A stretch of DNA of 22,118 bases from Heterostelium multicystogenum. Its lineage: Eukaryota; Evosea; Eumycetozoa; Acytosteliales; Acytosteliaceae. This document shows, piece by piece, positions 8,719 to 17,054 of this stretch; positions within the stretch are counted from its first letter, which is position 1, and every line of letters starts with the position of its first letter. The position numbers were made by a program, and so were the translations under genes. The notes beneath the pieces were generated by a model. That model ran no database searches. It worked only from the letters and a program-made list of their open reading frames with translations, and had not been told where the DNA came from. The stretch lies in NCBI GenBank assembly GCA_003667245.1, contig RCNN01000319.1, positions 1 to 22,118 of the forward strand. The letters are read 5' to 3'.

Positions 8719-10666
8719 TCAACACGGCTTTGTCGATCCGGCTGCGCATGGTTTCGGCGATCACCCTGGCCAGTGCAGATTGATCAAATGGCTTGGGTAA
8801 GCGCGTCAATGTGGTCTTGAGGTCCAGGGAGATTTCCGCAAAGCCCGAGGAAAGAATGATGGGAAGGTTGGGATACAACGACTCGATGTTGCCGGCAAGC
8901 TCGATCCCGGTCATGTCCGGCATTGCCATGTCTGTCACGACCAGGTCAAAGCACGCGCCTTGCGCCAGGAACGCCACGCAGCATGGCCGTCTCCTGCCGA
9001 CACAACATGATGGCCCAGGTCTTCAAGCATCGCCCCGGTGCTGATCAGCACCAGCGGGTCATCATCTACCAGCAGAATCTCGAGGCTTTGCTGATGGGCT
9101 GCATCGAGTGTATCTGCAGTTGATGCCAGCGCCGCAGACTGTATGGTGTCGGTCACCGCCACCGGTAACCAGAGCTCTGCGGTTGTGCCCTCTCCTACCT
9201 GGCTCTTCAGCACAAAGTGGCCCTGTGACTGTGCCGCCAGGCCATGCACCATCGAAAGCCCAAGCCCGGTGCCTTTTCCCGCTCCCTTGGTGGTGAAGAA
9301 CGGTTCCATGGCCCGTTGCAAGGTCGCGTCATTCATCCCGGGGCCGGTGTCGGTGACAGAGATGCAAATCAGCCTTTGCGAGTCATTCACCCCGCCGGGA
9401 AACGCATCCTCCCGCGCTGAAATCAGGATCCTGCCCCGACCCTCCATTGCGTCCCGGGCGTTGATCACCAGGTTCATCACAGCCATTTCCAGTTGGCTCA
9501 TGTCGACCAATACCGGCCGCAGGATCAATGGGAACTGTGTGTCGACGTTGATGCCTGCGCCCAACATGCGGGACAGCAGGTCTGACATGTTGCGGATCAG
9601 ATCGCCCACATCCACAGGCTGAGGGTCAAGCTCCTGGCGACGGGCAAAGGCCAGCATGCGCTGAGTCAGCGTTGCGCCCCGCTGGGCGCCCGCGATGGCA
9701 TTATTCAGTAAGGCGCAGGTTCTCGAGTCCTGCGGGACACGCTTCTTGGCGAGTTCAAGACTCCCCAGAATCACCATCAGGAGGTTGTTGAAGTCATGGG
9801 CGATGCCGCCGGTGAGCTGGCCCAGGGACTCCATTTTCTGGGATTGGAATAACGCCTCTCGGGTTTCCTTGATCTCCTGTTGAGCCTGGACGCTTTCGGT
9901 AACGTCCCGGGTGATCTTCGCAAACCCCACCAGCTCACCCAGTTCATTCTTGATCGGGTCGATAACCACATGGGCGAGGAATCCCGTGCCGTCCTTGGCG
10001 CAGGCGCCAGCCCTGCCCTTCGTAACGTCCTTCCCTGAGCACCGTTTCAAGGGCGCGCTGCGGGACGTTGTGGTCTACGTCCTCACGCTGGAAGAACATG
10101 GAGTAATGCCTGCCGATGACTTCTGCCGGCCGGTAACCCTTGATGCGCTGGGCGCCGGCGTTCCAGGTGGTGATCACGCCGTTGGGGTCCAGCATATACA
10201 GCGCGTAGTCGGTGACGCCTTGCACCAGCAGGCTGAATTGCTGCTCGCTCTGGCGCAGCGCCTGCTCCGCGGCCTTACGCTCGGTCAGGTCCCGTGTGAC
10301 CTTGGCGAAGCCAATCAACGTGCCGTCGTCGGCGCGTATCGGGTCGATGATCACCAGTGCCCAGAGACGAGTCCCATCCTTGCGGATGCGCCAACCTTCG
10401 CCCTCGAAGCGCCCTGACTGCTCGGCGCTCTTGAGTGCCCGGCCCGGCAAGTCCGAGGCCAGGTCTTCCGGGGTGTAGAACAGCGAAAAATGCCTGCCCA
10501 GGACTTCACTCTGTTCGTACTGCTTGATCTTCCTCGCCCCGGAGTTCCAACTGCGAATCAATCCGTTCGTATCAAGCATATAGATGGCATAGTCGACCAC
10601 TGCGTCGACGAGCAGTCGATACCGGTCGTCCTGATTGAAAGGCCCTTGCGCGGGTTGGGATGGCAT
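8719..10666 (-). CDS. Soluble hybrid histidine kinase: PAS-PAS-HisKA-HATPase-receiver
   Basis: About 649 codons, with no membrane segment. Two PAS domains come first (about residues 15-135 and 140-260), very alike: YAIYMLDTNGLIRSWNSGAR and YALYMLDPNGVITTWNAGAQ, each closing with GFAKVTRD or GFAKITRD. HisKA follows with the H-box LTGGIAHDFNNLL, then the N-box NLVINARDAM, G1 VTDTGPGM, FFTTK, and G2 GTGLGLSMV. The C-terminal receiver has LLVDDDP, phosphoacceptor VVTDMAMPDMTG and LPKPF. HDFNN-type kinases with their own receiver often pass phosphate on through separate partners or regulate themselves. One indel lies near 10025 (second PAS) and one near 8980 (receiver). The end at 8719 assumes a further slip in an A run, giving a stop 21 bases before the kinase-like gene. 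No partner regulator is adjacent. Confidence 0.88.
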
Positions 10667-10763
10667 CAGGAACGTCTCGGGACAAATGAGTGGCTTGAAC
10701 CCTCAGTATGTCTAAAAAAATCCCCGGCCCACCAATTTATTCATCTGGACAGTTTTTTTTGAG

Positions 10764-12096
10764 TCAACCGCCGCCGTTGCGCGCAAACCGTGGAATCTTC
10801 AATCCCAGGCTTTCGCGCAAGGTCGTACCTTCATAAGCCGTGCGATACACGCCGCGCTCCTGCAACAACGGGATGACCTCGTGCGTGAAGCGTTTGAACT
10901 GCTCCGGATGGCCGATGTAGATATTGAAACCGTCCCACCGCGCGGGCTTCAAGCCAGTCAGCCATTTTCCGAGCGACGGTATCCGCCGATCCGACAAACG
11001 CCCCCGGGCGCAGTTGCCGCCCAAACTCCACCGCCTGGCGCAATGTAAAACCTTTCTCCCGTGCCTGATCGGCAATGCGTTTGGCCGCGGTAAAAAAGCT
11101 GCTGCGTGCCGCCTCCAGGCTTTCCTGCGGGAACGGCGCATCAAGGTCGTACTGGCTGAAATCATGCCAGCCGAAATTGCGTCCGAACTCCTTCAGCGCC
11201 AGCTCGAAACTGTGGTCGGCCTGATGGTAGTGCCGCTCGATTTCACGCGCCTGTTCATCGGTATCGCCCACATAAATCTCGGCGCCGGGCATCACCAGCA
11301 ATTGCTCCGTGTCACGGCCATGCTGCAGCGCCCTGCCCTTGATATCCCGATAAAAAGCCTGGCCCTGCTCGATGCTGGCCGCATGGGTAAAGATCACATC
11401 GGCCGTGGCCGCGCCGAGGTCGCGGCCTTGTTCCGAATCGCCAGCCTGGAAGATCACCGGTTGGCCTGGGGGGAGCGCTGGATATTCAGCGGCCCGACCA
11501 CGGAAAAGTGCTCGCCCTTGTGATTCAGGCTGTGGAGTTTGTCGGGGTCGAGAAAACCGGCCGGTGGCGCGGTCACGCACGAATGCCTCTTCCTCATAGG
11601 AGTTCCACAGGCCCTGCACGACCTGGACGTGTTCGGCCGCCCGGCCATAGCGGGTGTCGTAGTCATAATGTTCGTCGCGGCTGTAGTTGCCGGCGGTACC
11701 GGCGTCGCCGCTGGTGACCACGTTCCAGCCGGCGCGGCCTTTGCTGATCAGGTCGAGTGAGGCCAGGCGCCGCGCGACGTTATAGGGCGAGTTGTAAGAG
11801 GTCGTCAGCGTACCGACCAGGCCCAGGTGCCGGGTGCTTACGGCAAGTGCCGATAACAGCGTCAGCGGCTCCAGCCGGTTCAGGTAGTGGGATGGCGAAC
11901 CCGGTGTGATGAATTGGCTGTCGACGATGAACATCAAGTCGAACAATGCCGCCTCGGCCTGGCGTGCAATGTCGATGTACCAGTCGACGTTGACGCTGGC
12001 ATCGGCCGGCAATTGCGGGTCGAGCCATAGATTGTGGCGGCCGGGCCCGCCGCAGCCCATGGTCAGGGCACCGAGTTTGAGCTGTCTTTTAGTCAT
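10764..12096 (-). CDS. Flavin-dependent monooxygenase, LLM class, NtaA/SnaA/DszA/SoxA family
   Basis: About 444 codons, the family's normal length (430-450). The start MTKRQLKLG at ATG 12096 is preferred over an in-frame TTG two codons upstream. Family landmarks in order: [142 protein letters not shown] and [10 protein letters not shown]. It uses FMNH2 supplied by a separate reductase to oxygenate sulfur- or nitrogen-containing compounds. With a sulfonate-type binding protein 24 bases upstream, an organosulfur substrate is the best guess. Indels near 11530-11470 and 10950 shift the frame; the true C-terminus is [20 protein letters not shown] to the stop at 10764. Confidence 0.9.
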
Positions 12097-12119
12097 GTCC
12101 AACGTATTCCTGGAAACGT

Positions 12120-13078
12120 TCAGGGCTGGGTTCTGGCGACGGCTGGTTGCAAGGACGCCGCGAAGGAGTCGTCGAACAGCTTGGCTGCCGGGTAAGACTT
12201 GACCAGTCCCTGGCTTGCGAAAAAGTCCACGGTCTTTTGTGCTTCTACAGGCGACTGGGCTGTCACCGGTTCGACCGTCGTGCGTGCCCGGGCAAACCAG
12301 GCGCGGGCAATGTCGGCATCTGCGCGGGTGCGCTTGGCCCAGGCATCTGCATACGCGTCGGCGTTGGCCGGGCTTTGGCGCGTCCAGTCACGGGCTTTCT
12401 TCAGGCGTTGGAGAAAATCGCTGATTTGCGCACGCTTGTTATCGACGGCTTTGGTGCTGGCGGCAACGAAGCTCTGGGCCGGGATCAGCCCGTCTGCGGT
12501 CGCCAATACCCGTGCACCCTGGCGTTCCTGTTGGGTGACGTAGGGTTCCCAGGTGGCGATGACGTCGACCGAACCGCCTTCCAGTGCGTGGGAAGCATCC
12601 AGTGCACTGAGGTAACGCAACTCCAGGGCGTCTTTCGGCACGCCGGCCTTATCCAGTGCGGTCAGCAGCAGTTGCTGGCTCCAGGAGCCTTTCCAGATGG
12701 CGGCGCGCTTGCCTTTGAGGTCCGCAAGGCTGTGGATCGAGGAATCCTTTTTCACCAGGATGGCCACGCCCTCGAGGTTTTGCCGGCTGATGGCAATCAC
12801 CTTGATCGGTGCGCCGAGTGCACCGAGGAACAGCACGGGCGCATCGCCGAGCAGGCCGATGTCGAGGCTGTTGGTTATTGAGAGCTTCCGCCACCGGAGA
12901 CCCGGCGGTGAATTGCTTCCATTCAAGGGTGTAGGGCAGATCATCCAGCACCCCCGCCGCTTTCCATCACCGCCTGGGCGTTGTAGCTTTGGTCTCCGAC
13001 CACCAGCGTTTGCGCGTTCGCGGTCAGGCACATCAGCGAGGCGGCCAACCCGGCCGCCAGTTTTGTCAGGTAACGCAC
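12120..13078 (-). CDS. ABC transporter substrate-binding protein, aliphatic sulfonate type (SsuA family)
   Basis: About 320 codons. The start is GTG 13078, chosen because GGAG stands six bases upstream and a signal peptide follows at once (RYLTKLAAGLAASLMCLTAN, then AQ). The mature protein reads TLVVGDQSYNAQAVMESGG, TLEWKQFTAGSPVAEAL, SLDIGLLGDAPVLFLGA, KVIAISRQNLEGVAILVKK, SIHSLADLKGKRAAIWKGSW and SVDVIATWEPYVT, the standard pattern of the SsuA/TauA group. It would capture a sulfonate or related sulfur compound in the periplasm. No permease or ATPase gene follows in the window; the next gene is the flavin monooxygenase. Two indels lie near 12950 and 12880. Expression is probably raised under sulfate limitation, by analogy with ssu and sfn genes; the inverted repeat upstream may be its operator. 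Confidence 0.88.
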
Positions 13079-13141
13079 GTTCGTCTCCAGATGCCTTCTC
13101 AAGCATTGAAAGTCGATCCGCGCGTGCGGTCTCGGCAGTGT

Positions 13142-13167
13142 GTATAGGGAATGCAACTTGCCTATAC
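13142..13167. promoter_or_regulatory. Inverted repeat upstream of the substrate-binding protein gene, candidate operator
   Basis: GTATAGG (13142-13148), 12 spacer bases, CCTATAC (13161-13167): seven perfect pairs centred about 75 bases upstream of the GTG start at 13078. The size and symmetry suit a dimeric regulator binding two successive major grooves. It lies in the only non-coding gap (13079-13262) before the sulfur pair. Which regulator binds it is unknown. Confidence 0.45.
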
Positions 13168-13224
13168 GATGAAGCCCTGGCTGCCGAGTGTAAAATACTA
13201 ATTGCGCATAACCTAATACGATAA

Positions 13225-13243
13225 AAATGCAAATAATGCATTT
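13225..13243 (-). terminator. AT-rich hairpin after the glycine-repeat gene
   Basis: AAATGCA and TGCATTT form a perfect seven-pair stem with a five-base loop, 20 bases after the stop of the repeat gene. On the minus strand the stem ends in TTT and continues TT-A-T. The stem is AT-rich, so it would be a weak intrinsic terminator, separating this gene from the sulfur pair. Confidence 0.4.
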
Positions 13244-13262
13244 ACTGGTGGCGGGCAGGAAA

Positions 13263-13898
13263 TCAATCTGGCCGCCAGTGTTCGCCTTTTACGTTGCCGA
13301 TTCCCTTGTAGCCACCGTACCCATCCGGGACCAGCCGCCACCGGCATTGTCGCCAGTGCCGATAAAGCCGCCCTTGCCATCGGATTCAAGGCCTCGGCCA
13401 CGGTTTTTCCCCGTGCCGATGTATCCGCCACGGCCATCAGATTCGTAACCCCGCTTGCGGTTGTCGCCAGTCCCCTCATACCACCCTTTGCCGTCGGACC
13501 GCCAGCTGCCACCCAGGGCGTGTCTTCACCGCGAAAATAGCCCTTGCCGTCAGACTTGTAGTCTTCGCCGTAGGCACCGCCGTGTCCCTTGTAGCCACCC
13601 GAGCCATCGGGACTGAACGATTTTCCCAGGTTGTCACGGTACCGGTGAGGCCACCGTCGTCGGCCCGGGATGAAGCCCCTGCCAATATTGGAGCCCGTGC
13701 CCTTTAGCGAACCGTCTTTTTGCAGCTCGTAATCACCGCCCAGATTTCCCCCGGTGCCCCTTAACCCGCCGTGGCCATCGGCCTCGTAACCGTTACCGGC
13801 GTTAGTGCCGGTGCCGATGAAACCTTCAGCCGCCTGGGTTGAGGCACCAACCCCCAGCAAAAACAAGGGTCAGCAGAATGCAAGAAGCTTTTTTTCAT
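13263..13898 (-). CDS. Exported glycine-rich repeat protein of unknown function
   Basis: About 212 codons. The ATG at 13898 opens MKK, and after slips in A- and T-runs a signal peptide follows (about CILLTLVF-LLGVGASTQA, cleaved before AEGF). The whole mature part is about ten degenerate repeats of 18-20 residues with the pattern GTG-x-N-x-G-x-G-[YFL]-x-x-DG-x-GG-[YFL]-x. Examples are IGTGTNAGNGYEADGHGGL, GTGDNRKRGYESDGRGGYI and GTGKNRGRGLESDGKGGFI. It ends GIGNVKGEHWRPD. There are no cysteines in the repeats and no transmembrane segment. I do not recognise the family; it is not RTX (no GGxGxDxL) and not clearly MORN. Regular Gly, Asp and aromatic positions suggest a stacked beta structure, possibly at the cell surface or in the matrix, which is inference. 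At least four indels. Confidence 0.72.
13266..13840 (-). repeat. Tandem degenerate repeats of about 54-60 bases coding the glycine-rich units
   Basis: The coding sequence is built of about ten units of 54-60 bases. On the plus strand the recurring words are variants of 'ccgccatcgga', 'cccgtgcc' and 'ttgccgtcgga' at a regular spacing, for example near 13375, 13430, 13490, 13545 and 13600. The units differ enough that they are an old, diverged expansion, not a recent slippage array. Confidence 0.65.
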
Positions 13899-14203
13899 GG
13901 TGAATCGACGTCCCTTTCGAGGTTAATACGCGTTTTATCAAGCAGGAATTTTAAACGTCATACAGGTCATTTGCGGTATGCCTCCCTGCTGGATGCCAGC
14001 GGCGCAAGATAGTCCGGAACCTCTCCAACCCTGCCCGATAAAGATTCCCTCTATTGGCGCATACCGCGTTCTTGAATTAACGTTCAAACCACCTGACCAG
14101 CGTGACTTCATCCAGTCAACCCGCGCCCTTTCACGGGCCGGCCTGATGCACCGCCACTCATTGCTCAACCAACCAGTTAACCAGCTGATTAATCAGAGTA
14201 AAT
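13899..14203. promoter_or_regulatory. Divergent promoter region between the repeat protein and the efflux operon
   Basis: These 305 bases separate two genes read away from each other, so promoters for both should lie here. I see two symmetric elements: TTGAA-N6-TTCAA at 14072-14087 and the perfect 12-base palindrome CTGATTAATCAG at 14185-14196. No gene that I can support lies inside, and I could not assign -35/-10 elements with confidence. Confidence 0.45.
14185..14196. promoter_or_regulatory. Perfect palindrome just before the efflux operon start
   Basis: CTGATTAATCAG is a perfect 12-base palindrome ending seven bases before the ATG at 14204. It covers the place of the ribosome-binding site, where only AGAG is seen. 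A repressor bound here could block transcription or initiation of the efflux genes. No regulator gene (TetR, MarR or LysR) is adjacent in the window. Confidence 0.35.
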
Positions 14204-15830
14204 ATGAAAGAGCAGCCTCGGCAGCTTGCATCGGCACGGCAACCAGTGGCGCACAACCGCGCCCTTTTTCGACCACCACACCTTCTGGCTCCCTTGAGCC
14301 TGCTGTGCATCGCCCTCGCCGGATGCACCGTCGGGCCCGATTTCGCGCGCCCTGAGGTGCCGGCGAACGCCGATTATTCACGAGAAAAACTCACCTCCAC
14401 CGCCAAGGCCGATATCGACACCGGCGGTGCGGCGCAGCGGTTGATCGCCGGGATGGATATTCCCGGCAATGGTGGACGCTGTTCCGCTCACCGGAACTGA
14501 ACGCGCTGGTGGAGGAAGCCTTGCGCGCCAACCCGGATGTCACCGCCCGCCCAGGCGGCATTGCGCCAGGCCAACGAGCTGGTCTATGCCGACCAGGCGT
14601 CGCTGTTTCCCTCGGTGAGCGGCAACGTGCAGAAGGCCCGCGAGAAAGTATCGGGCGTCACCTCGGGCCTGCCGGAGTCGCCGATTCTCACGGTGAGCTC
14701 GGCGTCGCTGAGCGTGTCCTACGCCCCGGATGTGTTCGGCGGCACGCGCCGGCAAATTGAATCCACCTCGGCCCAGGCCGAGTACGAACGCTTCCAGTTG
14801 GAGGCGACCTACCTCACGTTGACCTCCAATGTGGTGAACACCGCAGTCAGCCTGGCCTCTATACGCGACCAGATCGCCGCCACCGAAACCATCATTCGGC
14901 TACAGAGTGATCAGCTCGACGTCCTGCAGGCGCAGCGCCGGCTGGGTGCGATCGGTGACACCGACGTGCTCACACAGCAGACCGCGCTGGCGCAAACCCG
15001 CGCCACCTTGCCGCCCCTGCAAAAGCAGTTCGCCCAGACCCGCAACCAGTTGATGGCCTACCTCGCCGGTTTCCCAACCAGGACCGGGACGAGCGCTTCA
15101 ACCTCGCCTCCCTGCACCTGCCCGAAGAACTGCCGCTCAGCCTGCCTTCGGCCATCGTTTGGCCAGCGGCCCGATGTGCGTTCCGCGCAGGCGCAACTGC
15201 ATCAGGCCAGTGCCAATATCGGCGTGGCCGTCGCCAATCAGTTGCCGCAGTTCAGCATTACCGGGTCGGTGGGCTCCACGGTGGCCAGCGGGACCAAATT
15301 GTTTTCGGCGGGCAGTGGGGTCTGGAGCCTAGCCGGGTCGATCACCCAACCGATCTTCGATGCCGGCGCACTCGAACATCGCAAACGCGCTGCCGTGGCC
15401 GCCTATGACGAGTCGGCAGCCCGCTTACCGTGGCACGGTGATCGGCGCGTTCCAGGACGTGGCCAACGCACTGCGGGCGCTGGAGGCGGATGCCGATGCG
15501 CTCAACCAGCAGGTGGTGGCCGAGCGCTCTGCCCAAGCCAACCTGGACCTGGTGCAGGCGCAGTTCAAACTCGGTGCCGTGGCGTACATCAACCTGCTCA
15601 CGGCCCAGCAAACCTACCAGAACACCGTGCTGGCCCGGGTCAGGGCGCAGGCCTCCCGCTACAGCGACACCACCGCGCTCTTCCAGGCATTGGGTGGCGG
15701 ATGGTGGAACCGTACCGATGTGGACCCTGCCACCAAGGGCCGGCCTGATCGGTTCGGCCTGCCTTCGTGGAACGAGATCATGCCGGCCAGGAACGAGGCA
15801 GCGCCTGCCGATTCGGCACGGTTCAACTGA
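14204..15830 (+). CDS. Outer-membrane channel lipoprotein of an RND efflux system (OprM/NodT family)
   Basis: About 542 codons, somewhat long for OprM homologues because of a 40-residue leader and a polar C-terminal tail. The ATG at 14204 is followed by a lipoprotein signal ending LSLLCIALAGC (lipobox LAGC), then TVGPDFARPEVP, the standard start of mature NodT-type channels. The two repeated halves show WWTLFRSPELNALVEEALRA, QAALRQANELVYADQASLFP, VSYAPDVFGGTRR, RLGAIGDTDVLTQQTALAQT, then RPDVRSAQAQLHQASANIGV, LPQFSITGSVGS, WSLAGSITQPIFDAGAL and FQDVANALRALEADADAL. It forms the trimeric exit duct across the outer membrane. First gene of the operon, before the adaptor (29-base gap). About four indels, near 14470, 14550, 15080 and 15425. 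Confidence 0.9.
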
Positions 15831-15859
15831 ACTGAACTCTTGAAACAGCGAGAACATCC

Positions 15860-17046
15860 ATGGCTGACGTCATAACCGCCTCTCCCCTGCCACCGAGCCC
15901 GGCGCACCGCGCAAGCGCCGACTGTGGCGGCCGATGATCATCATGATCGTGGTGGTGCTGGTGATTGTGGCGATCATTGCCGGGGTGAAGTTCGTGCAGA
16001 TTTCGGCGCTGATCGCCCAGTCGAAAATGCCCCTGCCCGCCTCCGTGGTCACGGCCATGAAGGTGCCGTTCAGTGATTGGCAACCGAATGTCAGGCCGTG
16101 GGCTCAATGAAAGCGGTCAGGGGGGTGGATGTGACCACTGAAGTGGGCGGCATCGTGCGCACCATCGGCTTCAACGCCCGGGCAAGAAGTGGCGGCCCAG
16201 GCGCTGCTCGTCCAGCTGAATGCCGACTCGGACATCGCGCAACTGCATTCCCTTGAGGCCACGGCCGACCTGGCGGTGATCGTCCTCAAGCGTGACAAGG
16301 CGCAACTGGCGGTTAACGCCATCTCCCAGGCACAAGTGGACACTGACACCGCCGACCTCAAAGCCAAGCTCGCCGCCGCCGAACAACAGCGCGCGCTGGT
16401 GGCGAAAAAAACCATCCGCGCACCGTTTGCCGGGCGCATCGGCATCACCAGCGTCAAACCTGGCCAATACCTCAACCCCGGCGACAAGATCGCCACGCTG
16501 CAAACCTTCGATCCGATCTACATCGACTTCACGGTGCCCCAGACTCAAATGGAGGCCATCGCCATCGGCCAGGGGGTTTCGGTAACGGCCGACGGACTGT
16601 CGAATCAAACCTTCACCGGCAAAGATTCAGCACCATCGACACCCAGTTCGACGCCACCACGCGCAATGTCACCGTGGAAGCCCCGTCGACAACCCCAAAC
16701 AGAACCTGGTGCCCGGGATGTTTGCCCGCGCCGTGGTCAACTCCGGTGCGACGCAGCGCTACCTCACCGTTCCGCAGACATCGGTGACCTACAACCCTTA
16801 CGGCACCACGGTATTCATTGCACATCGAGCAAGAAACGACAAGGGTGAGGAAGTCCTCACCGCGCAACAGACCTTTATCAAGACCGGAACCGACCCGGGG
16901 CGATCAGGTGGCGATCCTGTCGGGCGTGAAGGAAGGCGACCTGCTGATCACCAGCGGCCAGATGAAGCTCAAGAATGGCTCGCCGGTGAAGGTCGATAAC
17001 AGCGCCGCGCCGCTGAACGATCCTGCGCCGACTCCCAAGACACTAA
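15860..17046 (+). CDS. Periplasmic adaptor (membrane fusion protein) of the RND efflux system
   Basis: About 395 codons, normal for the family. The ATG at 15860 starts MADVITAS, and after a slip near 15890 the N-terminal membrane anchor appears (PMIIMIVVVLVIVAIIAGVK, about 15930-15995), so it is anchored by a helix and not by a lipid. Landmarks: VQAVGSMKAVRGVDVTTEV, GGIVRTIGFNAGQEV, the helical hairpin DLAVIVLKRDKAQLAVNAIS and AKLAAAEQQRALVAKKTIRA, PFAGRIGITSVKPGQYLNPG, DPIYIDFTVPQ, RNVTVEA, NLVPGMFARAVV, YLTVPQTSVTYNPYGTTVFI and GVKEGDLLITSGQMKLKNGS. It bridges the pump and the outer-membrane channel. Its end is uncertain; a TAA at 17044-17046, nine bases before the pump start, fits one frame. 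About five indels. Confidence 0.9.
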
Positions 17047-17054
17047 GGTGTCCC

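Noticed and set aside
9911..10417. Plus-strand ORF of 168 codons
   Set aside because: Antisense to the PAS domains of the hybrid kinase; the kinase reading is certain.
12147..12881. Plus-strand ORF of 244 codons
   Set aside because: It is the antisense shadow of the SsuA-type binding protein; composition is Cys/Gly-rich with no family resemblance.
13938..14168. Minus-strand ORF of 76 codons between the repeat gene and the efflux operon
   Set aside because: No ribosome-binding site or motif, and it fills the divergent promoter region; not supported as a gene.
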